DNA of 64,000 bases from assembly GCF_014639235.1 (NCBI RefSeq), contig NZ_BMFU01000001.1, positions 310,001 through 374,000 of the forward strand. Direction: 5' to 3'. This document shows, piece after piece, positions 43,681-51,812 of this stretch. Made by a program: the position numbers and the translations under genes. The first letter of the stretch is position 1; every line of letters begins with the position of its first letter. The notes under the pieces were generated by a model. The model was given only the letters and a program-made list of their open reading frames with translations, had not been told where the DNA came from and searched no databases. The stretch is from Paenibacillus silvae. GTDB lineage: Bacteria; Bacillota; Bacilli; Paenibacillales; Paenibacillaceae.

Positions 43681-45012
43681 TTAACGAGCAACCGGCTGTT
43701 TGCCAATACGCGCTGGAACGAGGTCATTCTGGATAATGTCCTGATACGACTCGCGACGTACAACAACATCTCCTTGACCGTCCTTGACAAAAACAACGGC
43801 CGGACGACGAATCCGGTTGTAGTTGCTCGCCATTGAGTAGTTGTAAGCGCCAGTGCAGGCGACAGCCAGCAGATCTCCGCTTTCTACTTTTGGCAGGTCC
43901 AGATCCCAGATCAGCATATCGCCGCTCTCGCAGCATTTGCCAGCTACAGAAACGGTTTCTGTAGCTGCTTCATTTGCACGATTAGCCAGTACCGCTTCGT
44001 ATTTGGACTCATACAGTGCAGGACGCGGGTTATCCGTCATACCGCCATCTACCGCTACATATTTACGCACGCCTGGAATATCTTTGCTAGTTCCAACCGT
44101 GTAAAGAGTTGTACCTGCTTCTCCCACGATGGAGCGGCCCGGTTCTACCCAGATTTCAGGCACAGCATAACCGATTTGCGCAAAATGATTTTTTACCGCA
44201 TCCGTAATCGCCTTCACATACTGGGCCACTTCAAGCGGCGTATCTCCATCAATGTAACGAATTCCGAACCCGCCACCAAGATTTACCACCTTGAATGCAA
44301 CGTTCAGACGCTCATATACACTTGCTGCAAATTCAGCAACACGTTGAATCGCCATCTGGAAGCCTTCAACCTCGAAGATTTGCGAACCGATGTGAGAGTG
44401 CACACCGAGCAATACCAGATTAGGTTGTTTGGAAGCCAGTTCAATCGCTTCGAATGCCGTGCCGTTTCCAATATCGAAACCGAACTTGGAGTCCGTTTGT
44501 CCTGTCGAGATATATTCATGCGTATGCGCCTCAACACCCGGCGTCACACGCAGGAGAACGTTAACTTTGAGATTTTTGTCCGCTGCAACAGCATGGAGAA
44601 GGTGCAGCTCATTAAAGTTATCTACTACGAAGCAGCCAATCTCGGCGTCAAGCGCCATTTCAATTTCTTCCAGCGTTTTGTTATTGCCGTGGAAGTGAAT
44701 ACGCTCCGCTGGGAAACCTGCCTGCAGCGCTGTGAACAGCTCTCCGTCAGATACGACATCCAGGGAGAGACCTTCCTCCGCTGCGAGGGCACACATTGCC
44801 ATAACACAGAATGCTTTACTTGCATAAGCAACCTGGAAGCCCAGACCGGAAGCGCGAAATGCCTCCATGTATTCTCTGCAGCGCTCGCGAACCAATTGCT
44901 CGTCCACAACATAGAGCGGTGTGCCGAATTGCTCTTTCATATCTGTTACGTCTACTCCACCAATCTCCAGATGACCTTGCTCATTTATTCTACTTGTACC
45001 GTGTAAATACAT
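43681..45012 (-). CDS. lysA: Diaminopimelate decarboxylase
   Basis: LysA makes lysine from meso-diaminopimelate. The 443-residue PLP enzyme has the Schiff-base lysine in YASKAF (near residue 60), FHGNNK, GGGFGI, EPGRSIVGEAG and the second-subunit CESGD motif. The ATG was set at MYLHGTS, ten bases after GAGG. No lysine riboswitch is visible in the about 100 bp before it. Confidence 0.96.
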   Translation of the reverse strand: MYLHGTSRINEQGHLEIGGVDVTDMKEQFGTPLYVVDEQLVRERCREYMEAFRASGLGFQVAYASKAFCVMAMCALAAEEGLSLDVVSDGELFTALQAGFPAERIHFHGNNKTLEEIEMALDAEIGCFVVDNFNELHLLHAVAADKNLKVNVLLRVTPGVEAHTHEYISTGQTDSKFGFDIGNGTAFEAIELASKQPNLVLLGVHSHIGSQIFEVEGFQMAIQRVAEFAASVYERLNVAFKVVNLGGGFGIRYIDGDTPLEVAQYVKAITDAVKNHFAQIGYAVPEIWVEPGRSIVGEAGTTLYTVGTSKDIPGVRKYVAVDGGMTDNPRPALYESKYEAVLANRANEAATETVSVAGKCCESGDMLIWDLDLPKVESGDLLAVACTGAYNYSMASNYNRIRRPAVVFVKDGQGDVVVRRESYQDIIQNDLVPARIGKQPVAR

Positions 45013-45115
45013 CGTCTGCATTCCTCACTTTTTATATACTGGAACATTTGCTATTCCATTGATTTTACACCAGTATACCAAATTAAGCCGGGAGATGAAT
45101 GGATTTTTCGGCACA

Positions 45116-46783
45116 TCATTTGTGTTTTTTACTTTTTCGCAGCTCACCGTCCGGATCATCTGACATCTTGGTGTTGTCACGTGTTTTGTTGAACGATGGA
45201 CGTTTCTTGCTGACAAGCAGTGGAACCCTGAACAGAAAGTTGCCAAATGCCTTTGCATTAAACGGTATAAATGGCCAGAGATAAGAAGAATTATAGGAGC
45301 GATGAATCGTCAAAGCCACAATCAGGAGTGTCGTTCCAACGACCAGACCTGGCACCTTGAATATCGCAACCGCAACCAGAAGCAGCAGCCTGACCAGTCG
45401 ATTCGCCAGTCCTAACTCATAGCTCGGTGTTGCAAACATGCCTATAGCTGCAATAGCCATATACAGCACCACTTCATTGACAAAATAACCCGTCTTCACC
45501 GCAATATCTCCGACCAGAATGGCTGCAATCAACCCCATGGCTGAAGCGAGCGGTGTCGGAGTATGTACAGCGGCCATTCGCAACAGGTCAACCCCAAGCT
45601 CGATCAGCAAGAACTGCAGGATGATCGGCAGCTTTACATTTTCCTGCGGACCGATGAAATCCAGTCCCACCGGTTTAAGTGAAGGTTCAATGACCATGAG
45701 CATCCATAGCGGCAGCAAAAACAGCGAGATCAGAATACCTGCAAATCGTACCCAGCGTAAATAAGTACCCATCAGGGCGGTCTGCCTGTTCTCCTCCGCA
45801 TGCTCACATAGATCAAAAAAGGTTGTAGGCAGGATCATCACACTGGGGGAGGTATCAACAAAAATAACAACACGTCCCTCCATCAGATGAGAAGCTGTAA
45901 CGTCAGGACGTTCGGAATAACGAACCAGAGGGAAGGGATTCCAGCCTTTGTTAATTATCGCTTCCTCCAGCTGCTTGTCGGCAGCCGGAATACCATCGAT
46001 ATCCACTCGCTGTATTTTTTCACGAACCGAGTCCACCTGCACCTTGTCAACGATATCGTCAATATACACCACACACACATCCGTCTGCGTTCTCCGCCCG
46101 ACCTGCATGAGTTCAAACTTCAAGCCCGGGTCCCGAATTCTGCGACGTACCAGCGCCACATTGGTCAGCAGTGTTTCCGTAAAACCATCTCGCGAACCGC
46201 GAACGACACGTTCAAGTGAAGGCTCCTCCGGTGACCTTACCGGATAACTGCGGGTGTCCATAATCAGAACAGAGCGATCTCCTTCCACAAACATAGCGCT
46301 CATGCCCATTAACACCTTGCGGATGACAGCACTCATCTTCTCGACACGTTCCACCTGAATATGGGGAATGTAACATTCGAAATAGGATTTGAGCGCGTGT
46401 TCCGACACCTGATCCGGGGAGAGATAGGTTAGTCTTTTTAACACTTCAAGCAAAATTTCATCCTTCGCAAACCCCGTCAGCAGCAGCAATCCAACATGTT
46501 TCCCACCCAGCACCATTTCCCGGAGATCGACATCAAAAGACTCGCCAAGTCCGAGTACTAGCCTGAGTGTATGTTTGTTGTCACTCATGCGGGGCGAGAT
46601 TTCGTCGTTATGCTGCCAGTACTGTACAGATTCTTCAATGCTGTCAGACATCTCGTTTTGCTTTTTCTTCTGGTGGGCCCTCTTCTCTTCTTCCTTCTGA
46701 ATTTCATAGGCAGACTTGTGGTTCATGTCTTCAGTAATCCCGTCACCCTGTTCGTGACCCGTGTGCTCCGTATGTTCGTCCAT
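45116..46783 (-). CDS. spoVAF: Stage V sporulation protein AF
   Basis: SpoVAF is a GerA-type A-subunit homologue of the inner spore membrane. The 555-residue protein has a charged N-terminal extension of about 55 residues (His, Glu, Lys), a soluble GerAA-like domain (about 70-310, with SVLIMDTRSYPVRSPEEPSLER) and five or six membrane helices from about 335 (FAGILISLFLLPLWMLM; ELGVDLLRMAAVHTPTPLA). AAAGGAGG is six bases before the chosen ATG. Confidence 0.93.
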   Translation of the reverse strand: MDEHTEHTGHEQGDGITEDMNHKSAYEIQKEEEKRAHQKKKQNEMSDSIEESVQYWQHNDEISPRMSDNKHTLRLVLGLGESFDVDLREMVLGGKHVGLLLLTGFAKDEILLEVLKRLTYLSPDQVSEHALKSYFECYIPHIQVERVEKMSAVIRKVLMGMSAMFVEGDRSVLIMDTRSYPVRSPEEPSLERVVRGSRDGFTETLLTNVALVRRRIRDPGLKFELMQVGRRTQTDVCVVYIDDIVDKVQVDSVREKIQRVDIDGIPAADKQLEEAIINKGWNPFPLVRYSERPDVTASHLMEGRVVIFVDTSPSVMILPTTFFDLCEHAEENRQTALMGTYLRWVRFAGILISLFLLPLWMLMVIEPSLKPVGLDFIGPQENVKLPIILQFLLIELGVDLLRMAAVHTPTPLASAMGLIAAILVGDIAVKTGYFVNEVVLYMAIAAIGMFATPSYELGLANRLVRLLLLVAVAIFKVPGLVVGTTLLIVALTIHRSYNSSYLWPFIPFNAKAFGNFLFRVPLLVSKKRPSFNKTRDNTKMSDDPDGELRKSKKHK

Positions 46784-46813
46784 GTCCATCCTCCTTTAAC
46801 CTGTGATGCTGAT

Positions 46814-47236
46814 TTACCGCTGATATATGAAAAAATCAAACAACGAACCTGTCATTTTGCCCAGAATCATCGCCAGCAGCAGTCCAAACAAATACGACCT
46901 CATGCCCAGCCTTTTGGCCAGAACGGGAAGTACATTCAGCACCTCTGTCAGCGCAGCAGCCAGCAAACCGATAAATACACCGCAGAACAGCCCTACAATG
47001 GGACTTAACAGCATGACCCCATGCATCTTCCAATGCCAGAAATCCGCTACCGTTCCCAGTAACGAACCTCCGATAAGCGCCCCCTCGTACCAATGCGTTT
47101 TATCATAGGATTGCGTTACTTGGGCCAGCCTTGGAATCATATCCAGCACCAGAATAAGGGCTATGACACCGCTCCCCACTGCAATGCCACCCGCAATGCC
47201 GAGCACAATGCTGATCGCCCCGTTAAGCACGCTCAT
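46814..47236 (-). CDS. spoVAB: Stage V sporulation protein AB
   Basis: The 140-residue membrane protein has about five helices, matching SpoVAB, part of the locus that moves Ca2+-dipicolinate. Typical sections are GIAGGIAVGSGVIALILVLDMIPRL (read in two parts) and GLFCGVFIGLLAAALTEVLN. It overlaps spoVAA by 14 bp. Confidence 0.9.
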   Translation of the reverse strand: MSVLNGAISIVLGIAGGIAVGSGVIALILVLDMIPRLAQVTQSYDKTHWYEGALIGGSLLGTVADFWHWKMHGVMLLSPIVGLFCGVFIGLLAAALTEVLNVLPVLAKRLGMRSYLFGLLLAMILGKMTGSLFDFFIYQR

Positions 47237-47879
47237 CGTTGTTCAGCTCCCTGCAATGCTGCTCATGCATTCGTTCGGTCTCTTCAATGACCACAAACTG
47301 ATCCACATTTTGCTGATATAGAAACATCTCTACTTCCAGCGGTGTCGGTTCCTCATTCCATTTTTTCTTAAACAGATGATTAAAAAAGACCGCCATGCCA
47401 AAGCCAATTCCCAAGGAATAGGCGAGCTGGAACAAATACGGATGCTCGTCCCGTTTACCCGTCAACATCTCCACAATCCGGATCTGAACCTCCTGCATGT
47501 TGACGTCCGCATGAAAATTCATAATCGTCAGCGCCGAGCCGAAAAACAGCAGCAGCCATACGAGAATAAATAGCGACTTTGAAGCCTTGCCGCTGCCCGC
47601 CATCACTTCAACTAACGTATGCCCCGATCCCATCAGCTCTACGTTTACGTCCGGCAGCAACTGCCGAAACCTTGGAATAATCTGCAGAATATCGATGAGA
47701 ATCAGGTTGCCGTCCTCCGGTCCGGGCCGCAGCAGTTCGAGTTCAAGCAGCTTGTGCTCCTGCTCCTCTGATGAGGCCAGTACGTGAGCTATATCCCGCA
47801 GTTTGACCGCTCGCCCTCTCTGGATGCGAATTCGACTGCGCATACGAACGTAGACCGTTGGAGTGGGTGTCTGGGACAT
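47223..47879 (-). CDS. spoVAA: Stage V sporulation protein AA
   Basis: The 218-residue protein has an N-terminal soluble domain (TVYVRMRSRIRIQRGRAVKL) and two helices (SLFILVWLLLFFGSALTIMNF; FQLAYSLGIGFGMAVFF). AAAGGAG precedes the ATG. It opens a spoVAA-AB-AF operon; spoVAC, spoVAD and spoVAE are not next to it. Confidence 0.9.
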   Translation of the reverse strand: MSQTPTPTVYVRMRSRIRIQRGRAVKLRDIAHVLASSEEQEHKLLELELLRPGPEDGNLILIDILQIIPRFRQLLPDVNVELMGSGHTLVEVMAGSGKASKSLFILVWLLLFFGSALTIMNFHADVNMQEVQIRIVEMLTGKRDEHPYLFQLAYSLGIGFGMAVFFNHLFKKKWNEEPTPLEVEMFLYQQNVDQFVVIEETERMHEQHCRELNNDERA

Positions 47880-47910
47880 CCAAAGCACTCCTTTGCTGCG
47901 TAATTTAGGT

Positions 47911-47940
47911 TAGTATTTGAAGAATGTGCAAATTTATTAC
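47911..47940 (-). promoter_or_regulatory. Candidate SigG promoter of spoVAA
   Basis: On the minus strand GTAATA (complement of 47935-47940) and AATACTA (complement of 47911-47917) are 17 bp apart, near the SigG pattern GNATR-N17/18-CATNHTA. SigG drives spoVA in B. subtilis. Motif evidence only. Confidence 0.45.
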
Positions 47941-48125
47941 ATCAAGGTTGGAAAAGAGTGTGGAGGGGGCGCTGGGCGCTGCGGGATGGATCGGTATCGG
48001 GCACTGGTTATCCCCGGATTTCTGGTTTTCTCCTCTTCAAGGAGGAAATCCTGTGATAAACGCGCTCGCTTCGCTCCTTTTACCGATTCCATCCCTCCGC
48101 TGGCTTGCCTCTCTTCTCAAATAAA
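47941..48125. other. GC-rich intergenic element with a plus-strand mini-ORF
   Basis: No established gene is seen. The segment is strikingly GC-rich next to the AT-rich insert, with repeated GCG CTC GCT TCG CTC character. On the plus strand AAGGAGG precedes a GTG opening a 23-codon frame INALASLLLPIPSLRWLASL that ends at 48124. It may be a dispersed intergenic repeat; this could not be tested. Confidence 0.35.
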
Positions 48126-48130
48126 AGAAA

Positions 48131-48172
48131 AAAATTAACAGGTAGTCTGTTTTCCAGAATCCTGTTAATTTT
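48131..48172 (-). terminator. Terminator after the insert's membrane-protein gene
   Basis: A 12-bp perfect stem AAAATTAACAGG/CCTGTTAATTTT is followed by TTTC on the minus strand, at the downstream end of the AT-rich insert. Confidence 0.85.
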
Positions 48173-48221
48173 AATGGTTTCTATCGTGTGAGATATAGAG
48201 ACTTATCATTTCTCAACACTT

Positions 48222-48755
48222 TTATTGTTGAGGAAGTAATGTTTTGGCATCTGGCATTTCAGGGAATTTTAATCTCAGCTTCTCTACAACTTGTTCAGCA
48301 TTGGTAGCGTCAGAAGCTGGAGACACGACCTGAATCAAATCTCTATTTGTGCCTTTGTAAGGAGCTTCTCTGAGAAAAAGATTAAATGTTGTAAAACCAG
48401 CATCATGAAACATCACACCAGTCACATTGCCCAATTGTTGTGATGAGCCGGAAAATGTAACAAATGAGCTATATATTTCTCCTTCTTTCACCATATACAA
48501 CGGAAATAACTTATAAGAATTCGTGAACTCTAAAGCGGAAATTTCCATCGTCCCTTCAAAGTAACTTTGTCTAAACAAAGGACGATGTAATTTCCCTTTC
48601 ATTGTTACCGTCGCGGTATCGCTAATTGTTTTTTCGTTATCTTGAATTACAACTTCGTTAGCCCTGTCAATCGATTTAGGAAATGAGTAGAACCATAAAA
48701 AAAGAGCCGACCCTAGAAGTAAAATTCCTAACAAGACGTAAAGAGATTTTTTCAT
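48222..48755 (-). CDS. Hypothetical membrane-anchored protein (insert gene 2)
   Basis: A 177-residue protein with one N-terminal anchor (SLYVLLGILLLGSALFLWFY) and an exported, mixed alpha/beta domain, including EGTMEISALEFTNSYKLFPLY and GVMFHDAGFTTFNLFLREAP. No family recognised. Start ATG MKKSLY has AAAGGG eight bases upstream. It follows the secreted-protein gene by about 75 bp and ends at its own terminator, so the two form a unit. Codon use is AT-rich compared with neighbours. Confidence 0.65.
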   Translation of the reverse strand: MKKSLYVLLGILLLGSALFLWFYSFPKSIDRANEVVIQDNEKTISDTATVTMKGKLHRPLFRQSYFEGTMEISALEFTNSYKLFPLYMVKEGEIYSSFVTFSGSSQQLGNVTGVMFHDAGFTTFNLFLREAPYKGTNRDLIQVVSPASDATNAEQVVEKLRLKFPEMPDAKTLLPQQ

Positions 48756-48831
48756 GAACATGGCCCTTTCCAAAGAAGAAATTAGAATTAAAGTTAAGGT
48801 TAAGGTAGGAATGTTCAAAATACATTGTCAA

Positions 48832-49893
48832 TTACCTGTCTTGAATCTGAGATGGGAAACTGAATAGAGGCAATGTAACACTCTTGAACACCTTTCCATC
48901 AACACCAGTAAAATCTAATTTTGTAACAAACGCTGAGTTTGAAGATCCTGGATTAAGATATGCTGTGACTGCATTTGAACCATTCTTATGCCTTGAAGGA
49001 GTATTTTTATATTGTCTACTCCCTGTTATAAAGTTAGTTGCAGTTACAATATTTGTACCCTTTTTATAACTAAAGTTTCTTATACTCCATGAAACAGCAC
49101 CAAATACCTCTGAAGATTTAAATGATAAATACTGCGAAGTATCTGATTGTCCTTCTTTCTTTACATACATGAAATCAACATTCATATTATAATCCCAATT
49201 AAAACTTGAAGTAATATTGGTTACCTCTGTTGTACTACTGAAATCAGTTATGGCTTGCTTTATCGCATCATACAATGTAATAGCAATATCTACCCCCGGA
49301 ATTAGACTCGCCCCTTCTTTTGCTGAAGTTACTATGAGTCCTGTTGCCGCTGCTCTAACACCCCCATTCGTTGTTTGAACAGTAGTTCCACTTTGACTTA
49401 TACTACTTGAACCAGTACCTTTAGGACTAGCCACAATATGTTGGACTTCGTATCTCACCGAATCCTTTACCCAAATAGCTCTGTATGTTTCCCAGTGTAC
49501 ATTTGTATAACCTGTGGGCACAACCGCCATTGGACCTATCCCAGCTATTTCAGCTTTTCTGGCTAGCTCTTCACTAGTTACTTCTCTTACCCCTAGATCA
49601 AAAAGATTATCATTAATTTTTTGAATTTTAGTTATAAGTTCTTTTATTTCTTTAACTTTTTTAACATCAGTAATATTTGTATCAATACTACTATCTTCGA
49701 TACTTTTTTGCACAATAGATAGTTTAGTTTGAAGTATTGTTCTTTCAGACATGAGATTATTAATGGTCTCTTCTCTTGAGTCTGCTGGATAGAGATCTTC
49801 TTGTGAAACTTCATTGGCATGAATAACAGAGATAGGACTAATTACAAGTAAAAGCACTAATAAAAGAGAAACATATTGCTTTATTGAGTTCAA
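48832..49893 (-). CDS. Hypothetical secreted protein (insert gene 1)
   Basis: A 353-residue protein with a clear signal peptide (YVSLLLVLLLVISPISVIHA). Then comes a coiled-coil-like region (about 40-105), a Ser/Thr-rich segment with a hydrophobic helix GASLIPGVDIAITLYDAIKQ near residue 205, and a beta-rich C-terminus (about 235-350). The TTG start follows GGTGG. Strongly AT-rich in third positions, unlike the flanking sporulation genes, which suggests horizontal acquisition. The architecture would suit a secreted effector or pore-former but no family was recognised. Confidence 0.65.
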   Translation of the reverse strand: MNSIKQYVSLLLVLLLVISPISVIHANEVSQEDLYPADSREETINNLMSERTILQTKLSIVQKSIEDSSIDTNITDVKKVKEIKELITKIQKINDNLFDLGVREVTSEELARKAEIAGIGPMAVVPTGYTNVHWETYRAIWVKDSVRYEVQHIVASPKGTGSSSISQSGTTVQTTNGGVRAAATGLIVTSAKEGASLIPGVDIAITLYDAIKQAITDFSSTTEVTNITSSFNWDYNMNVDFMYVKKEGQSDTSQYLSFKSSEVFGAVSWSIRNFSYKKGTNIVTATNFITGSRQYKNTPSRHKNGSNAVTAYLNPGSSNSAFVTKLDFTGVDGKVFKSVTLPLFSFPSQIQDR

Positions 49894-49965
49894 ATTTACC
49901 ACCACTTATTATTTTTTCCATGTAATTATATCCCAAAAATTAAGTTATATCAAATTAATAACTTA

Positions 49966-50006
49966 TAAAAAAAACCTTCATCGCATTATTTTGCGTAAGA
50001 AGGTTG
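49966..50006 (-). terminator. Terminator of the spoIIA (sigF) operon
   Basis: AACCTTC pairs with GAAGGTT, with an inner GCG/CGC helix, then TTTTTTTT on the minus strand. It isolates sigF transcription from the insert and spoVA. Confidence 0.8.
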
Positions 50007-50094
50007 TTAGTTTTCGTATGATTTTGAATGCTGATTTATATCCACCTAAAGAATAGTTGAATATAATCTAAATCTAATTTAGTGTATTACGACA

Positions 50095-50850
50095 TCACTG
50101 CGCGATCTGATCGCGGATGGATTGTAGTATTTTTTTCTCCAGACGTGATACCTGCACCTGGGATATACCCAGCCTGCTTGCCACCTCCGATTGTGTCTGA
50201 TCCCGGTAATACCGCAGATACACAATGAGTCGTTCCCGCTCACTGAGACCGCCGATTGCTTCATTCAGCGCCAGCTTGTCGAACCACTTCTCCTGCGTTT
50301 CATCCGCGATCTGATCCATCAGTGTAATCGGATCACCATCATTCTCAAATACCGTCTCATGAATAGAGGTCGGCGGTTTGTTCGCCTCCTGGGCGAAGAC
50401 CACTTCCTCCGGAGTAACCCCGAGTTCAGCGGCAACCTCCTTGATCGTTGGCAGCCGATCCAGATGTTTGGACAGCTCATCCCGCTTTTTGCGGACTTTG
50501 TTAGCCATCTCTTTCAGCGAACGACTAACCTTGAGGGTCCCGTCATCCCGCAGGAAACGCTGAATCTCACCAATGATCATCGGTACCGCATACGTCGAGA
50601 ACTTTACGTCATAACTAAGATCGAACTTGTCCACTGACTTGAGCAGGCCGATACACCCGATCTGGAACAGATCCTCCGGTTCATATCCCCTGTTCATAAA
50701 ACGCTGCACGACGGACCAGACGAGTCTGATGTTGCAGTTCACCAGCGTATCCCGAGATACATGGTCACCCGACTGACTGAGCGCAATCAGCCGTTTGACC
50801 TCGGCATCGTCCAAGTAGGTCTGTGAAGATGGTTTCACTTCAGCATCCAT
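50095..50850 (-). CDS. sigF: Forespore RNA polymerase sigma factor SigF
   Basis: SigF is the first forespore-specific sigma factor. The 251-residue protein shows region 2 (YEPEDLFQIGCIGLLKSVDKFD), region 3 and region 4 (RERLIVYLRYYRDQTQSEVASRLGISQVQVSRLEKKIL, read in two parts) in order. It lies downstream of its anti-sigma gene spoIIAB with a 14-bp gap. Confidence 0.97.
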   Translation of the reverse strand: MDAEVKPSSQTYLDDAEVKRLIALSQSGDHVSRDTLVNCNIRLVWSVVQRFMNRGYEPEDLFQIGCIGLLKSVDKFDLSYDVKFSTYAVPMIIGEIQRFLRDDGTLKVSRSLKEMANKVRKKRDELSKHLDRLPTIKEVAAELGVTPEEVVFAQEANKPPTSIHETVFENDGDPITLMDQIADETQEKWFDKLALNEAIGGLSERERLIVYLRYYRDQTQSEVASRLGISQVQVSRLEKKILQSIRDQIAQ

Positions 50851-50864
50851 AAGAATACCAACCC

Positions 50865-51320
50865 CTAATTATACAATGCTTTCTTGGATTCAATCCTTTT
50901 TTTCATCTTGATGGAGGTGCCTCTGCCGGGCTCGCTGCTGACTTCGAATTCATCCATGAAGTTTTCCATAATGGTAAAGCCCATGCCCGACCGCTCAAGT
51001 TCGGGTTTGGACGTATACAGCGGCTGTTTCGCCAGATCAAGATCCTCAATGCCTTCGCCGCGGTCCTCTACGATAATCGTAATCATATCCTCACGAATCT
51101 CGGCCTGAATGGTCACTACACCTTCCGGGTTGTTGTTGTATCCGTGAATGATACTGTTGGTCACCGCCTCGGAGACAACCGTTTTCAGGTCGCTGAGCTC
51201 GTCCATCGTCGGATCAAGCTGCGAGATAAAAGCAGCTACCGTCACCCGGGCAAACGATTCATTCTCCGACTTGGCCGCGAATTGCAGATTCATGAAATTT
51301 GTCCCTGTTCCTTCATTCAT
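50865..51320 (-). CDS. spoIIAB: Anti-sigma F factor SpoIIAB
   Basis: SpoIIAB binds SigF and is a kinase for SpoIIAA. The 151-residue GHKL protein has SEAVTNSIIHGY, VEDRGEGIEDL and GMGFTIMENFMDEFE motifs. The ATG overlaps the spoIIAA stop (ATGA); an ATG nine codons in (MNLQFAAKSENESFARV) is an alternative close to the B. subtilis start. Confidence 0.96.
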   Translation of the reverse strand: MNEGTGTNFMNLQFAAKSENESFARVTVAAFISQLDPTMDELSDLKTVVSEAVTNSIIHGYNNNPEGVVTIQAEIREDMITIIVEDRGEGIEDLDLAKQPLYTSKPELERSGMGFTIMENFMDEFEVSSEPGRGTSIKMKKRIESKKALYN

Positions 51321-51670
51321 GAGACGACCTCCAGACCTGAGAGAGCAGTTCCCTCATTTTCGTATATCGGCATGATCTTGAACAACCCCGACATTTCCAG
51401 CAAACGATACACCGGCGCATTGACATCGCAGACGACCATTTTGCCGCCTTTATTTTTGATCAACTTGTACCTTCCCAAAATAACACCAAGCCCCGAGCTG
51501 TCCATAAATTGCAGATCCTTCAGACTGAGTACCAGGTGTTCACTTTGTCTGCGCTGAATCGCTTCGTCCATCTGCATGCGAACCATATCGGCTGTATGGT
51601 GATCCAGCTCCCCGGATAATCGTACAATCAAAATCCCGCGGTGATGCTCCATGTCCACATTCAAGTTCAC
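51317..51670 (-). CDS. spoIIAA: Anti-sigma F antagonist SpoIIAA
   Basis: SpoIIAA is a 117-residue STAS protein. When dephosphorylated by SpoIIE it displaces SigF from SpoIIAB. The phosphorylatable Ser is in MDSSGLGVILGRYK. The GTG start (VNLNVDMEHH) follows GGGAGGAG by nine bases and gives the same length as the B. subtilis protein. Confidence 0.95.
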   Translation of the reverse strand: MNLNVDMEHHRGILIVRLSGELDHHTADMVRMQMDEAIQRRQSEHLVLSLKDLQFMDSSGLGVILGRYKLIKNKGGKMVVCDVNAPVYRLLEMSGLFKIMPIYENEGTALSGLEVVS

Positions 51671-51704
51671 GTTTGCCCACTCTCCTCCCTGTCTTGAACA
51701 AGGA

Positions 51705-51732
51705 TTTCTACGCTGCCAGAAGCTTTTCCTGC
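51705..51732 (-). promoter_or_regulatory. Candidate SigH promoter of spoIIAA-spoIIAB-sigF
   Basis: On the minus strand GCAGGAAAA, 12 bp, then GTAGAAA, matching the SigH pattern RnAGGAWWW-N11/12-RnnGAAT with one mismatch. It lies 35 bp upstream of spoIIAA. A TTTTGTCGG next to it (51737-51745) resembles half of a 0A box. B. subtilis spoIIA has this architecture (SigH plus Spo0A). Confidence 0.6.
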
Positions 51733-51812
51733 CCCCCGACAAAACTAGAAGAAAACCCCTATTTAACTACAAAAACTGTTCAAGGTGCAAGGAGAAAGAC
51801 GTTTCTTGCCGT

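Noticed and set aside
44176..45006. A 276-codon plus-strand frame opposite lysA
   Set aside because: Antisense to lysA, with no start signals.
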